From assembly GCA_016712535.1 (NCBI GenBank), contig JADJQW010000002.1:1798001-1862000 (forward strand): a stretch of 64,000 nt of DNA. Reading direction: 5' to 3'. Origin of the DNA: Flavobacteriales bacterium. GTDB lineage: Bacteria; Bacteroidota; Bacteroidia; Flavobacteriales_F; PHOS-HE28. The notes under the pieces were generated by a model. It was not told the origin of the DNA. It did not search any database and worked only from the letters and a program-made list of their open reading frames with translations. Positions 16,897-25,918 of the stretch are shown here, one piece after another (positions within the stretch are counted from its first letter, which is position 1; each line of letters begins with the position of its first letter). Position numbers and translations under genes: made by a program.

Positions 16897-18186
16897 TCAC
16901 TTACGGTCCTTCACCAGCACATAGTCGCGCTTGGTAGCGCCGGTATAGATCTGGCGCGGACGGCCGATCGGCTCTTTGTTCTGCACCATTTCCATCCATT
17001 GCGCAATCCAGCCGGGCAAACGGCCCAACGCGAACATCACGGTGAACATGCGGGTGGGGATCCCTATGGCGCGGTAGATGATGCCGCTGTAGAAATCTAC
17101 GTTGGGGTAGAGCTTTCGGCTGATGAAGTAATCGTCCTTGAGGGCGATCTCTTCCAATTGCTTGGCGATCTCCAGCACAGGGTCGTTCACCCCGAGCTTC
17201 TTGAGCACGTCGTCGCAGCTCTTCTTGATGATCTTGGCGCGCGGATCGAAGTTCTTGTAAACACGGTGCCCGAAGCCGAATAGGCGGAAAGGGTCGTTCT
17301 TGTCCTTCGCCTTGTCCACCCATTTCTGGATATCGCCGCCGTCATTGCGGATGGTCTCCAGCATCTCGATCACTTCCTGGTTGGCCCCGCCGTGCAGCGG
17401 TCCCCACAAAGCGGCGATGCCGGCGCTCACGGCGCTGTACAGGTTGCTCTGGCTGCTGCCCACGATGCGCACGGTGCTGGTGCTGCAGTTCTGCTCGTGG
17501 TCGGCGTGCAGGATCAGCAGGGTGTTCAGCGCGTTGGCCACCACTGGGTCCACCGTGTACTCCTCGGTGGGCATGGCGAACATCATGTGCAGGAAATTCT
17601 CCACGTAGCCCAATTTGTTGTTGGGGTACATGTACGGATGGCCCAGGTTGTTCTTGTAGCTGATCGCGGCCAAGGTGGGCATCTTGGCGATGAGGCGGTA
17701 CACGGTGCGGAGCACTTCATGCTGCGGGCGGTGGGGGTCCTGGCTGCGCGGATAGAAGGTGCTCAGCGAGTTCACCATCGCCGAGAGGATGCCCATGGGG
17801 TGGGCATTGCTCGGGAAGAACTCGAAGAAGTGCTTCATGTCCTCATGCACCAGCGAGTGGTAGCGGATGTTGCCCTCGAACTCATCGAGCTGCTTCCTGT
17901 TCGGCAGCTCACCGAAGAGCAGCAGGTAGCTCACCTCGATGAAGCTCGCTTTCTCGGCCAGTTGCTCGATGGGGTAACCGCGGTAGCTCAGGATGCCCTC
18001 CTCGCCATCGAGGAAGGTGATGGCGCTGGTGGTGGCGCCGGTGTTCTTATACCCGAAGTCGAGGGTGATGTAGCCGGTCTCGTCGCGCAGTTTGCTGATG
18101 TCGATGGCCTTCTCGCCTTCGCTGCCGGTGAACACGGGGAACTCGAACGTCTTGCCGTTGAGGATGATCTGCGCCTTCTCGCTCAT
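16897..18186 (-). CDS. gltA: Citrate synthase
   Basis: Catalyses acetyl-CoA plus oxaloacetate to citrate, the entry to the TCA cycle. The 429-residue product is of the type II (Gram-negative hexameric) length, with the N-terminal TLDFGYKNTGATTSAITFLDG region, ITFLDGEEGILSYRGYPIEQLAE, the catalytic histidines in WGPLHGGANQEV and FGFGHRVYKNFDPR, and the aspartate in YPNVDFYSGI. The ATG at 18186 is preferred over upstream in-frame codons because homologues start close to this point. A TACATTAG element lies about 40 bp upstream on the minus strand. Confidence 0.96.
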   Translation of the reverse strand: MSEKAQIILNGKTFEFPVFTGSEGEKAIDISKLRDETGYITLDFGYKNTGATTSAITFLDGEEGILSYRGYPIEQLAEKASFIEVSYLLLFGELPNRKQLDEFEGNIRYHSLVHEDMKHFFEFFPSNAHPMGILSAMVNSLSTFYPRSQDPHRPQHEVLRTVYRLIAKMPTLAAISYKNNLGHPYMYPNNKLGYVENFLHMMFAMPTEEYTVDPVVANALNTLLILHADHEQNCSTSTVRIVGSSQSNLYSAVSAGIAALWGPLHGGANQEVIEMLETIRNDGGDIQKWVDKAKDKNDPFRLFGFGHRVYKNFDPRAKIIKKSCDDVLKKLGVNDPVLEIAKQLEEIALKDDYFISRKLYPNVDFYSGIIYRAIGIPTRMFTVMFALGRLPGWIAQWMEMVQNKEPIGRPRQIYTGATKRDYVLVKDRK

Positions 18187-18278
18187 CGCCGCTAAGTGAA
18201 AGGGGTGGGTGTTTTTGGAATGGCCGCTAATGTAGCCTCCGAACAAGCACCCATGACTGCTGGTTCGCACGAAACGCA

Positions 18279-18302
18279 GAAGCCCCGCGTCAGCAGGGCT
18301 TC
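18279..18302. terminator. Hairpin downstream of the thioredoxin-like gene
   Basis: GAAGCCC (18279-18285) pairs with GGGCTTC (18296-18302), loop 10 nt. It lies 20 bp after the minus-strand stop of the thioredoxin-like gene and upstream of gltA. There is no long T-run, so strength is uncertain. Confidence 0.55.
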
Positions 18303-18321
18303 CAATGATGAGCGGCTCGGG

Positions 18322-18897
18322 CTATGGCGCGGTCCACTTCGCTTTGAAGGCTCCCAAGAATGCCTGGTACTCCTGGGTCTTGTAGTGGCCTTCGCCGAAG
18401 TAGTGCAGGATGGGCTCGATCTGCGGCGGGTCCATGAGCCCTTGCACCGGCGCCAACACGTTGAGGTCGCTGTCGAGGTAAACGATGGTGGGGTAAGCGA
18501 TGCGCCCTTGCACGTTGGCAATAGCCATGGTGAGCTGATGGGTGCCGTTGCGCCCTTGCTTCATGGCCGGATTGTAGTCCGGGTTCTCGAACTTCTGCCC
18601 TTTGAAGGTCACCGGCTCGCCGCTTTCGGCATTGAACTTCACCGGATAGAAGTGCTTGTTCACGTATTCGGCCACGCGGGCATCGCTGAAGGTGCGGGCA
18701 TCGAGCATTCGGCATGGACCGCACCAGCTGGTGTACACATCCACGAAAAGCGGCTTTGGGCTCTTCTTGGCGGCGGCTTGGGCCTGTTCCATGCTCATCC
18801 ATTGGATGGTTCCGCCTCCGGCCGGTTTCGGGTCTTGGGCCAGGAGGCCGATGGCGAATAGGCCGGCGGCGGTGATTGCGAGGATTCGGGTGTGCAT
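18322..18897 (-). CDS. Exported thioredoxin-fold protein
   Basis: A 191-residue protein with signal peptide MHTRILAITAAGLFAIGLLAQ followed by a thioredoxin-like domain whose redox motif is SWCGPCRML (Cys59, Cys62). It belongs to the DsbD-gamma/thioredoxin_7-like group (FVDVYTSWCGPC, DARVAEYVNKHFYPVKFNAE, a cis-Pro in IAYPTIVYLD). A substrate-like role in periplasmic disulfide reduction or folding is inferred from the fold only. It shares the strand with gltA and the peptide transporter; 42 bp separate it from the transporter stop. Confidence 0.9.
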   Translation of the reverse strand: MHTRILAITAAGLFAIGLLAQDPKPAGGGTIQWMSMEQAQAAAKKSPKPLFVDVYTSWCGPCRMLDARTFSDARVAEYVNKHFYPVKFNAESGEPVTFKGQKFENPDYNPAMKQGRNGTHQLTMAIANVQGRIAYPTIVYLDSDLNVLAPVQGLMDPPQIEPILHYFGEGHYKTQEYQAFLGAFKAKWTAP

Positions 18898-18939
18898 CGG
18901 GTTGTTCAGTTGTCAGCGCTGGTCAATGATCGTGCCGGG

Positions 18940-20493
18940 TCAGCCGCGGCCGTGCATCATGGTAACCAGCTTGCGGCTGATAAGGAACATGACCAGGCCC
19001 GCGGCCATGACGAAGCCGGCGATCAGGCCGAAGACCATGAAGGCACCGAGCTTCTCCACATAAGCCGCGATGTAACCGCCGATGATCTGCGCCACGAAAG
19101 GCGAAAGGAACCACACGCCCATGAGCATGCTGGCGAACTTCACCGGTGCCAGCTTCGTGATCATGCTCAGGCCGATGGGCGAAAGGCAAAGCTCACCCAC
19201 GGTATGGAAGAAATATGTGAGCAGCAACCAGCTCAGTGCCGCCTTCACCGTGGGGTCCGCATTCTCCCCACCGCGCTCCATCACGGCGCCCAGCATGAAG
19301 AGGAAGCCCACGCCCAGCAGCAGCATGCCCAATCCCATCTTCACGGGTATGCTCCAGTCCTTGCCCTTCTTGGCGAGGCGAAGCCAGATGGCCGCGATAG
19401 GCGCACCCAGCAGCACGATGAAGAGGGGGTTCACGCTCTGGAAGAAGCTCGTCGGGATGGTCCAGCCGAAGACGGTGCGGTTGACGTATTCGTCGGTGTA
19501 CAGCGTGAGCGAGCTGCCCGCCTGCTCGAAGCCGGCCCAGAAGAAGGTCACGAACACCGTGATGGTGAAGATCACGGCCATGCGGTCGGTCTCTTGCTTG
19601 GTGAGCGGGCGATTGGCCTCGGCATGAGCCTCAGCGTCGCTCTTGTTCTTCTTGGCCGGTTGCACGCCGATTTCGCCCAGGTAGCGCTTTGCCAATGAGT
19701 TGAAGATCACCTGGCCCAGCAGCATGCCACAGCCCGCGGCAAGGAAGCCGTACTCGAACGCATACTTGGTGATGGTGCCATCATCGGCCTTCACCGCGAA
19801 GAGGTCCTCGGCGAAGTAGCCGCATACCAGCGGGGCCAGGAAGGCGCCGAGGTTGATGCCCATGTAGAAGATGGTGAAGGCGCTGTCGCGGCGGGGATCG
19901 CCCTGGGGATAAAGCTGTCCGACGATGGTGCTGATGTTCGGCTTGAAGAAGCCGTTGCCGATGATCAGGAGCGCGAAGCCGAGGTAGGCGCCCGAAGGCC
20001 CCATGCCGCTTGCCAGGCTGAATTGCCCCAGCATCATGAGCACCCCGCCAATGAGGATGGCGCGCCGCTGACCGATGTAGGTATCGGCGATCCAGCCGCC
20101 GATGATGGGCGTGAGGTAGACCAAGCCGGTGAACCAGCCGTAGATCACGGTGGCGTCCTCTTTCGCGAAGCCCAAGCCGCCCTCCAGAGCGGTCTTGCTC
20201 AGGTACAAGGTGAGGATCCCACGCATGCCGTAGTAGCTGAAACGCTCCCACATCTCCGTGAAGAAGAGCAGGTACAATCCGCGGGGGTGCTCTTTCTGCT
20301 GGAAGAGCCAGAAGATGACGGTGCCCAGGAAAGCAATGATGCTGCTGAAGAGCCAGAGCTGGAAGGTGGCGCCGGGCTGGCCTTGATCGAGTCCCACGGC
20401 GAATTTCAGCAGGCCATAAGAGAGGGCGAGCAGGACAATGAAGAAGCCGAGCAATCGGCCGGTGGACCCGTTCTGGGCAGCAGTCGCGTTCAT
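18940..20493 (-). CDS. Proton-dependent oligopeptide transporter (POT/PTR2 family MFS)
   Basis: A 517-residue inner-membrane transporter that imports di- and tripeptides with protons. It has about 12-14 hydrophobic helices, the POT signature EMWERFSYYGMRGIL (ExxER type) after the first helices, the TIFYMGINLGAFLAPLVCGY motif, and GFFKPNISTIVGQLY. A cytoplasmic loop rich in Lys/Ala/Glu follows at about 310-335. The ATG at 20493 (MNATAAQNGSTG) is chosen; the longer open frame upstream is not conserved. A TATATTGG element sits about 54 bp upstream. Confidence 0.93.
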   Translation of the reverse strand: MNATAAQNGSTGRLLGFFIVLLALSYGLLKFAVGLDQGQPGATFQLWLFSSIIAFLGTVIFWLFQQKEHPRGLYLLFFTEMWERFSYYGMRGILTLYLSKTALEGGLGFAKEDATVIYGWFTGLVYLTPIIGGWIADTYIGQRRAILIGGVLMMLGQFSLASGMGPSGAYLGFALLIIGNGFFKPNISTIVGQLYPQGDPRRDSAFTIFYMGINLGAFLAPLVCGYFAEDLFAVKADDGTITKYAFEYGFLAAGCGMLLGQVIFNSLAKRYLGEIGVQPAKKNKSDAEAHAEANRPLTKQETDRMAVIFTITVFVTFFWAGFEQAGSSLTLYTDEYVNRTVFGWTIPTSFFQSVNPLFIVLLGAPIAAIWLRLAKKGKDWSIPVKMGLGMLLLGVGFLFMLGAVMERGGENADPTVKAALSWLLLTYFFHTVGELCLSPIGLSMITKLAPVKFASMLMGVWFLSPFVAQIIGGYIAAYVEKLGAFMVFGLIAGFVMAAGLVMFLISRKLVTMMHGRG

Positions 20494-20659
20494 GCTGAAG
20501 GTTTGGGGTTTATGCCTGACCACCCAAGGAAGGCGGCCGATGGCGCGCCAATATAGCCGGATGCTCATTGCCCGCGCGGCAGGCTTGGTTGGAGAGGCGC
20601 TTCGAGGGACCTGCCGTGATAGGCAGTGCATCGCAGCTGGCACATGGCTCGGCTCCCTC

Positions 20660-20667
20660 TACCTTCA
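20660..20667 (+). promoter_or_regulatory. TACCTTCA element just upstream of the LVIVD-repeat gene
   Basis: Lies only 4 nt before the ATG at 20672; if it acts as a -7 box the mRNA would be leaderless. Confidence 0.35.
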
Positions 20668-20671
20668 CATC

Positions 20672-22111
20672 ATGTTCCGCCCTTGCGCCTTTCTGCTCGC
20701 CGCAGCTCCGTTGCTTGCTTCGGCCCAACCGATCGATACCGTGCTTCTTGCGGAATCGGGCCGCTTCCAGTTCCCGTATTGGGCTGCGCCTCCGAACGCA
20801 TCCTACTATTCATTGCATAGCCGATTCGATCGCCTAGAGCGGCCGTACCTCTACATGGCCTGCGCGGAGCAAGGCTTGGTAACGCTCGATATCTCCGACC
20901 TGACGGCGCCGGTGCCCGTGGATACGATATGGCCAGCTGACCTCAGCGGCTTGAAGGTGATGAATGTGGAGCAGGTGGATGAATTGCTCTATGTCTGCAT
21001 CGGCGCGTTCGAGGGCACCGCGCAGATGGCGGGCCTCGCCATCGTGGAGGTCAGTGACCCTGTGCAGCCCGTGCTGCTCGACCTGTGGACCGATCCCGCA
21101 TTCGCCAACGGAGCGTCCAGCGTGCGGGTGCAGGAAGGAGTGGCTTATGTGGGCGTCATGGAAGATGGCGTGGTCGCGCTCGATGTGAGCGACCCGGCGA
21201 GCATCACGTTCATCAGCAGTTTCCAGCCGGATCCGAGCTGGCCCGGGATCGCAGGATACCCACCAGCCACGCGTGGAATGGATATCGTCGACAGTCTGCT
21301 CTTCCTGGCCTATGATGCGGGCGGCTTGCGCATCCTCAGCGTCAACGACCCAGCTGCGATGGTGGAACTGGGGCGATATGTGAACCCGCAACAGCCAGCG
21401 CTCACGCCGCCCGCCTACAACCATGTTGCCGTGGTGGGCGATAAGGCGTACGTGACCGTCGACTTCTGCGGATTGGAAGTGGTGGACGTGAGCGAACCTG
21501 CGGCGATGGCGCAGCTGCATTGGCTGAATCCATGGAATTGCATCGGCTTCTCCTGGTTCGGCAGCGACGGACACGCCAACGAGACCGCCACCTCCATGGG
21601 CGACAGCCTGCTCTTCGTGAGCGGAGGGGACAGCGAGCTCCTCGTGTATGACATCAGCGGGCCGGTGCCTGCATTGCGCGGCGGCCACATCCTGCCGAAC
21701 GATACCGCTGCTGCCTGGGGCGTTGATGTGTTCGGCGATCGAGCCGTGTCCAGCTTCGTGAACAACGCCAACCTGCCATTCCAGCCTTATTACAGCAGCT
21801 TCGGCGGCGTGGTGATCCACGATTGGACGGTCGATTTCGGGACCGGCCTTTCGTACCCATGGGATGTGCCGCTGGTTGTATCGCCGAACCCTGCTATGGG
21901 CTTAGTGGGCATTGATTCACCTTTCGATGGCCCCGTGCATGTGGCGGTGACCAATGCCCTTGGTTGCGTGCTTCGCAGCGATCTCCACGCCGCATCCAGC
22001 GGCCATCGACTGCACCTCGACCTTGCGGGCTTACCTCCTGGCCTATACCAGATCTCGATGCGCAGCGGCCAGCAGGAACGCCATGCGCGGATCGTGCTTC
22101 AGTCACCGTGA
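20672..22111 (+). CDS. Secreted LVIVD-repeat beta-propeller with T9SS type A C-terminus
   Basis: A 479-residue exported protein. Signal peptide MFRPCAFLLAAAPLLASAQ, then repeated units of the LVIVD type, each with a strand such as GLVTLDISDLTAPV, GLAIVEVSDPVQPV, GVVALDVSDPASI, GLRILSVNDPAAM and GLEVVDVSEPAAM, which fold as beta-propeller blades. The last about 75 residues (VVSPNPAMGLVGI to the C-terminus HARIVLQSP) fit a T9SS type A sorting domain, so the protein should cross the outer membrane by the type IX system. The ligand is unknown. The ATG at 20672 is chosen because it gives a clean signal peptide. Confidence 0.88.
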   Translation: MFRPCAFLLAAAPLLASAQPIDTVLLAESGRFQFPYWAAPPNASYYSLHSRFDRLERPYLYMACAEQGLVTLDISDLTAPVPVDTIWPADLSGLKVMNVEQVDELLYVCIGAFEGTAQMAGLAIVEVSDPVQPVLLDLWTDPAFANGASSVRVQEGVAYVGVMEDGVVALDVSDPASITFISSFQPDPSWPGIAGYPPATRGMDIVDSLLFLAYDAGGLRILSVNDPAAMVELGRYVNPQQPALTPPAYNHVAVVGDKAYVTVDFCGLEVVDVSEPAAMAQLHWLNPWNCIGFSWFGSDGHANETATSMGDSLLFVSGGDSELLVYDISGPVPALRGGHILPNDTAAAWGVDVFGDRAVSSFVNNANLPFQPYYSSFGGVVIHDWTVDFGTGLSYPWDVPLVVSPNPAMGLVGIDSPFDGPVHVAVTNALGCVLRSDLHAASSGHRLHLDLAGLPPGLYQISMRSGQQERHARIVLQSP

Positions 22112-22227
22112 CCGTGCTTTTTGTTCAGGGATGCAATGGCTGGAGATGGGTTCCATGGAACAGTCACCCCGGGCAGGTCGCCATGCTTGGATCCCGCCGT
22201 AACCCAGCGCTCTAAGAACGATCCCGC

Positions 22228-22235
22228 TACCTTGC
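22228..22235 (+). promoter_or_regulatory. TACCTTGC element upstream of the choice-of-anchor L gene
   Basis: Ends 4 nt before the ATG; one mismatch from the TAnnTTnG pattern used elsewhere in the window. Confidence 0.3.
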
Positions 22236-22239
22236 CTCC

Positions 22240-23337
22240 ATGCGCAATGGCCTTCTTACGATCCTGCTTCTCCTGAGCACTGCCTCGCTTGGGCAAACAC
22301 ACGCCGCAGTGCTGCCCCCCAACCCGGACTACAGCGCAGTAGTGAACGACCACTTGGTGGGTCCGGGCGTCACGGTGATCAGCGCCAGCTACCTCTTGCT
22401 GCCCTACGCCATCGGCACCTTCACCGATACCATCGGCAGCATCGGCATGACCGAAGGACTGGTGATGTCCACGGGACTGGTGCACGTGATCGAAGCGCCC
22501 AACCTCTCGCAGGGCACCAGCATGGGCGGCGGTTCCAGCGGCCTGACAGACCCGGATCTGCTGCAGCTGCTCATTCCGCCCGCGCCGCAATGGGATGCCG
22601 CCGTGCTCACGATCGACCTCATCCCAGCAGGCGACTCGTTGCAGCTGCGCTACGTGTTCGGCAGCGAGGAGTACGATGAGTACGTGTGCTCCATCAAGAA
22701 CGACATTCTGGGCATCTTCCTCTCTGGCCCCGGCATCGATGGCTCCTTCAGCAACGACGGCATCAACATGGCCACCTTGCCTGCCACCGGCCTGCCCGTA
22801 TGCGTGAACACCGTGAACCTAGGCGTGCCCGGCAGCAACGGCGAAGGCCTCTGCTGGGCTTATCCGAACTGGCAGATGGATACGGTGCATTACCTGGACA
22901 ACTTCTTCGGCCCCAACTGCGGCCTTGATGGCTACACCGAAGTGCTCACTGCGAAGGCAGCGGTGCAGCCGGGAGGGCTCTATCAGCTCAAAATCGCCAT
23001 CGCCGATGCGCACGATGGGGTGTACGATTCAGCGGTGTTCCTGGAGGAGGGCAGCCTGACTTCCGAGTTGAGCACCGGCGTGGAGGCAGCATCGCGCGGC
23101 GTGGCGGGCATGTGGTACGTGGAGGCCACGGGCGAAGTGGTGGTGCGCGGTGCTGAATGGCATGAAGGCCGCGTGGAGGTGCAGGCTTTCGACGCGGCCG
23201 GGCGCTGCGTGGCGCGGGCTATGGCGCGCAGTGAGGGTGTGGTGTGGCGCGCGCCCATGTCCTTGGCGGCTGGCTGCTATGCCATTCGCGCGGTGAAGGA
23301 TGCGGCGATGGTGAGCGGGAGGGTGGTGGTGCGCTGA
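22240..23337 (+). CDS. Secreted choice-of-anchor L domain protein
   Basis: A 365-residue exported protein with signal peptide MRNGLLTILLLLSTASLG. Residues about 30-260 match the choice-of-anchor L domain: DHLVGPGVTVISASY, a GxSxGLxDPDL segment, YVFGSEEYDEYV and NDILGIFLSGPG, IAIADAHDGVYDSAVFLEEGS. The last about 75 residues look like a T9SS type A domain (EVQAFDAAGRCVARAM ... GCYAIRAV ... GRVVVR) but lack the usual YPNP motif. Function unknown beyond probable surface display; follows the LVIVD gene on the same strand after 128 bp. Confidence 0.87.
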   Translation: MRNGLLTILLLLSTASLGQTHAAVLPPNPDYSAVVNDHLVGPGVTVISASYLLLPYAIGTFTDTIGSIGMTEGLVMSTGLVHVIEAPNLSQGTSMGGGSSGLTDPDLLQLLIPPAPQWDAAVLTIDLIPAGDSLQLRYVFGSEEYDEYVCSIKNDILGIFLSGPGIDGSFSNDGINMATLPATGLPVCVNTVNLGVPGSNGEGLCWAYPNWQMDTVHYLDNFFGPNCGLDGYTEVLTAKAAVQPGGLYQLKIAIADAHDGVYDSAVFLEEGSLTSELSTGVEAASRGVAGMWYVEATGEVVVRGAEWHEGRVEVQAFDAAGRCVARAMARSEGVVWRAPMSLAAGCYAIRAVKDAAMVSGRVVVR

Positions 23338-23477
23338 AGTTGCGGCATAGTGCTCGAAAGGGATGAGGCTTTCGTAATTCGCCGAAGGGCTCCTTCATCT
23401 GTGGAATGGCCGGCTCCTCCGACTGATTGCAGCACATGATCAATCGGCTAGAGTCCTTCCGACAATGAGGGTGCTGG

Positions 23478-24350
23478 TCATTCCTCCTCGAAGTAGTACG
23501 AGTGATCGATCCCTTTCATGTACATCTCGCGGCTGTCGATCTGGTTGGTCAGCGCGTTCTTCAGCAGCTTTTTCAGGATGCGGGAGTCTACTGAGCTCTG
23601 GACCATGGCGTGCATGTACTCCTTCTTGCCGATGCGGCTCCAATCCACGCATCGCTTCAGGCGCTTCTTCAGGATCAGGTCCAGCCAGATGCGTGTGCTT
23701 CGTCCGTTGCCTTCCATGAACGGGTGCGCCACGTTCATCTCCACGTACTTGGCTGCGATCTGGTCGAAGGTGTCCTCGGGCATCGCGTCAATCTGCTTGA
23801 GAGTGGCCCCGAGGAAGTGCGATGTGGCGAACTGGAAGCCGCCCTTGGAGATGTTCTTCTGCCGGATCTGGCCGGCGAAGGGGTAAAGGCCGCCGAAGAG
23901 GTAGGCGTGGATCTGTTGCAGGCCCTTGGCGGTGCCGACCTCGATGCTGTCGATGAACGAGCTCTCGAACAAGGCATAGGCCTTTGTCCGGCTTTTGCCA
24001 TCCACGCTTTCCTCGCTGTGGGTGAACCATTGGATGAAGCGGTTCGCCTTCTTGCTCGGGAACTCCTTGCCCAGGGCGATGATGCCATCATGGTCGAGCA
24101 CGTCGGTCAGGCGCTTCTTGCCATCCGGTGCGAGCAGCTTCAACTGGGTAGCGGCACTAACCACTTGGCTGCCTTCTCGCTTCAGCTTGGCCTTGAGGTA
24201 TTTCCAGTAATTGCGTGTCTTGTCGTAGTCGTCCTGGTCGGTCAGCACGGCCACCATATCCAGCACGCTGAACCACCATTTCGCATGGTCTTCATCCCAA
24301 ACGGCGCGCACCTCGCGGTCGTCGAAGAAGCGGATGGAGATCTTGCTCAT
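23478..24350 (-). CDS. Bro-N-like plus Fic domain protein
   Basis: A 290-residue protein in two parts. Residues 1-115 (ISIRFFDDREVRAVWDED, WFSVLDMVAVLTD, YWKYLKAKLKREG, LLAPDGKKRLTDVLD) resemble the Bro-N domain of phage antirepressor-type DNA-binding proteins. Residues about 130-270 form a Fic domain with FAGQIR, and the active-site motif HPFMEGNGRSTR, followed by VDWSRIGKKEYMHAM. Fic enzymes usually transfer AMP to a target hydroxyl. No obvious inhibitory (S/T)xxxE(G/N) helix was recognised near either end, and no antitoxin gene is adjacent. The ATG at 24350 is preferred to a GTG 15 bp upstream. A role in defence or growth control is possible but only inferred. Confidence 0.88.
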   Translation of the reverse strand: MSKISIRFFDDREVRAVWDEDHAKWWFSVLDMVAVLTDQDDYDKTRNYWKYLKAKLKREGSQVVSAATQLKLLAPDGKKRLTDVLDHDGIIALGKEFPSKKANRFIQWFTHSEESVDGKSRTKAYALFESSFIDSIEVGTAKGLQQIHAYLFGGLYPFAGQIRQKNISKGGFQFATSHFLGATLKQIDAMPEDTFDQIAAKYVEMNVAHPFMEGNGRSTRIWLDLILKKRLKRCVDWSRIGKKEYMHAMVQSSVDSRILKKLLKNALTNQIDSREMYMKGIDHSYYFEEE

Positions 24351-24444
24351 GTGGATGGCAGACACGAACGGACAGGGACATCAGGTGTGCCTGCCGAACG
24401 AGTAGCCAAGGTAGGCGTGGGCAAGAAAAGGGTTGATGGGTGGG

Positions 24445-24477
24445 CGGAACATGATGAGCTCGTGTATGCGGTTGAGG
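24445..24477 (-). pseudogene. Short clpB remnant at the left end of the amplified locus
   Basis: 33 bp that align with clpB at 30362-30394 with about four mismatches; on the minus strand it reads LNRIHELIMFRP, against LNRVDELIMFRP in ClpB. It lies 53 bp before the first FISUMP gene, at the same relative place as the edge of the second remnant before the third FISUMP gene. Confidence 0.6.
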
Positions 24478-24530
24478 TTCACTCGTCGAATACGGAAGCC
24501 GCTTACATTGGCTACACCAAACCACCTGTC

Positions 24531-25850
24531 ATGACCCGCTTCCCGACCCTTGTGCTCGTGCTTCTCGTCCTCATCACCAGCGTGAGGTCCCAGGTCATCA
24601 CCCTCACCTTTGAAGGAACGCTCAATGGTGCGCCCGTTCCGTTGGACAGCATCCTGGTGATGAACCTGACGGCCGGTGGTGACACCATGATATACTTCCC
24701 GGACAACATGCTGGTGCTGGGTTCCACGGGCGTATCCGGCGCGGCTGCGCAAGCGCCGGTGCTGCGCAACCAGCCCAACCCATTTTCGGACCACACCGAG
24801 ATCCTCGTGGGCACCGATCGTTCCGGCCAGACGGTGGCGCAGGTGCATGATGCAACCGGGCGTTTGGAGGCAACATACGCCGGCAACCTCGCCGCCGGGC
24901 AGCACCGGTTCCGCTTCACCACGGCCACGCCGGGGGTGCATGTGCTCACGGTGATCCAGGATGGCCGGCGTGCCGCGCACCGCATGGTGGCCATGGCAGG
25001 GGATGCTTCGGGTTCGAGCTTGACCTATGCCGGCGCCGTTGGGTCCTCGGTCATGGCCAAGTCCGACCGCTCCTTGTTCACGTGGACACCGGGGGATGAA
25101 TTGCGTTACATCGGTTATGCAACGGATGCCGGCATCGCACAGAGCGGGTCGATCGATGAGGTGCCCATCGCTTCAGCCACACGCACTTTCACGCTGTTCG
25201 CGGGCAGGGTATGTCCGGAGTCACCCACGGTGGCGGACATCGATGGTCATGTGTATCGCGCAGTGCAGATCGGCGGGCAATGCTGGATGGCGGAGAACCT
25301 GCGAACGGCCACGTATTCCGATGGCAGCACCATCCCGAACGTGACGGGCAACACCGCCTGGACCCAACTGAACAGCGGTGCCTGGAGCAACTACGACAAC
25401 AGCCCGGCCAACGACGCCACCTACGGCAAGCTCTACAACTGGTACGCAGCGGCCAACCCCAACATCTGCCCCGAAGGCTGGCATGTGCCCACCGATGCCG
25501 AGTGGCAGCAATTGGAAGCTGCATTGGGTATGTCGGCCAATGAGCTGGGCCTAACGGGATACCGAGGTGCCGACCAGTACGTAGGGGGCAAGATGAAGAC
25601 CACCACTTTGTGGAATGAACCCAACACAGGGGCGAACAACCAGAGCGGATTCTTAGGCCGTCCAGGCGGCTCCCGCCGAAACGACAGTGGTTACTTCAAC
25701 TACATAGGTGACTTCGGGTTTTGGTGGAGTGCCTCAGGGGCTGGTGCTGACCTCGCATGGTCCCGGGGTTTGAACACCGACGAAGCTCGCGTCAGCCGGT
25801 TCTACAACTTTAAGAGGAATGGTTTCTGCCTGCGCTGCGTAAGGGATTGA
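24531..25850 (+). CDS. Secreted FISUMP-domain protein, unit 1
   Basis: A 439-residue exported protein: signal peptide MTRFPTLVLVLLVLITSVRSQ, a short beta domain (VITLTFEGTLNG ... DSILVMNLTAGGDTMIY), a T9SS type A-like domain placed internally (about 85-165, NQPNPFSDHTEI ... DATGRLEATYAG ... GVHVLTVI), a linker, then the FISUMP domain (Fibrobacter succinogenes major paralogous domain, about 230-439) with IGGQCWMAENLRTATY, YGKLYNWYAA, CPEGWHVPTDAEWQQLE and the terminal GFCLRCVRD. Its closest paralogue in the window is the protein at 28627-29937. Function unknown; the fold is related to C-type-lectin-like/SUMF1-like surface domains. The ATG at 24531 is chosen over a long upstream open frame that crosses the Fic gene. 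Confidence 0.9.
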   Translation: MTRFPTLVLVLLVLITSVRSQVITLTFEGTLNGAPVPLDSILVMNLTAGGDTMIYFPDNMLVLGSTGVSGAAAQAPVLRNQPNPFSDHTEILVGTDRSGQTVAQVHDATGRLEATYAGNLAAGQHRFRFTTATPGVHVLTVIQDGRRAAHRMVAMAGDASGSSLTYAGAVGSSVMAKSDRSLFTWTPGDELRYIGYATDAGIAQSGSIDEVPIASATRTFTLFAGRVCPESPTVADIDGHVYRAVQIGGQCWMAENLRTATYSDGSTIPNVTGNTAWTQLNSGAWSNYDNSPANDATYGKLYNWYAAANPNICPEGWHVPTDAEWQQLEAALGMSANELGLTGYRGADQYVGGKMKTTTLWNEPNTGANNQSGFLGRPGGSRRNDSGYFNYIGDFGFWWSASGAGADLAWSRGLNTDEARVSRFYNFKRNGFCLRCVRD

Positions 25851-25872
25851 ACCATCAGCATGATACACGACC

Positions 25873-25899
25873 ACAAAGGCTCCCAACAGGAGCCTTTGT
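25873..25899. terminator. Bidirectional terminator between FISUMP unit 1 and clpB remnant 1
   Basis: ACAAAGGCTCC (25873-25883) pairs perfectly with GGAGCCTTTGT (25889-25899), loop of 5 nt, followed by T-rich sequence on the plus strand. Confidence 0.8.
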
Positions 25900-25918
25900 T
25901 ATTCATGTCGCATCGGGA

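Noticed and set aside
23610..24530. Extension of the first FISUMP gene upstream through the Fic region
   Set aside because: The frame is antisense to the Fic gene and carries no signal peptide; ATG 24531 starts a proper one.
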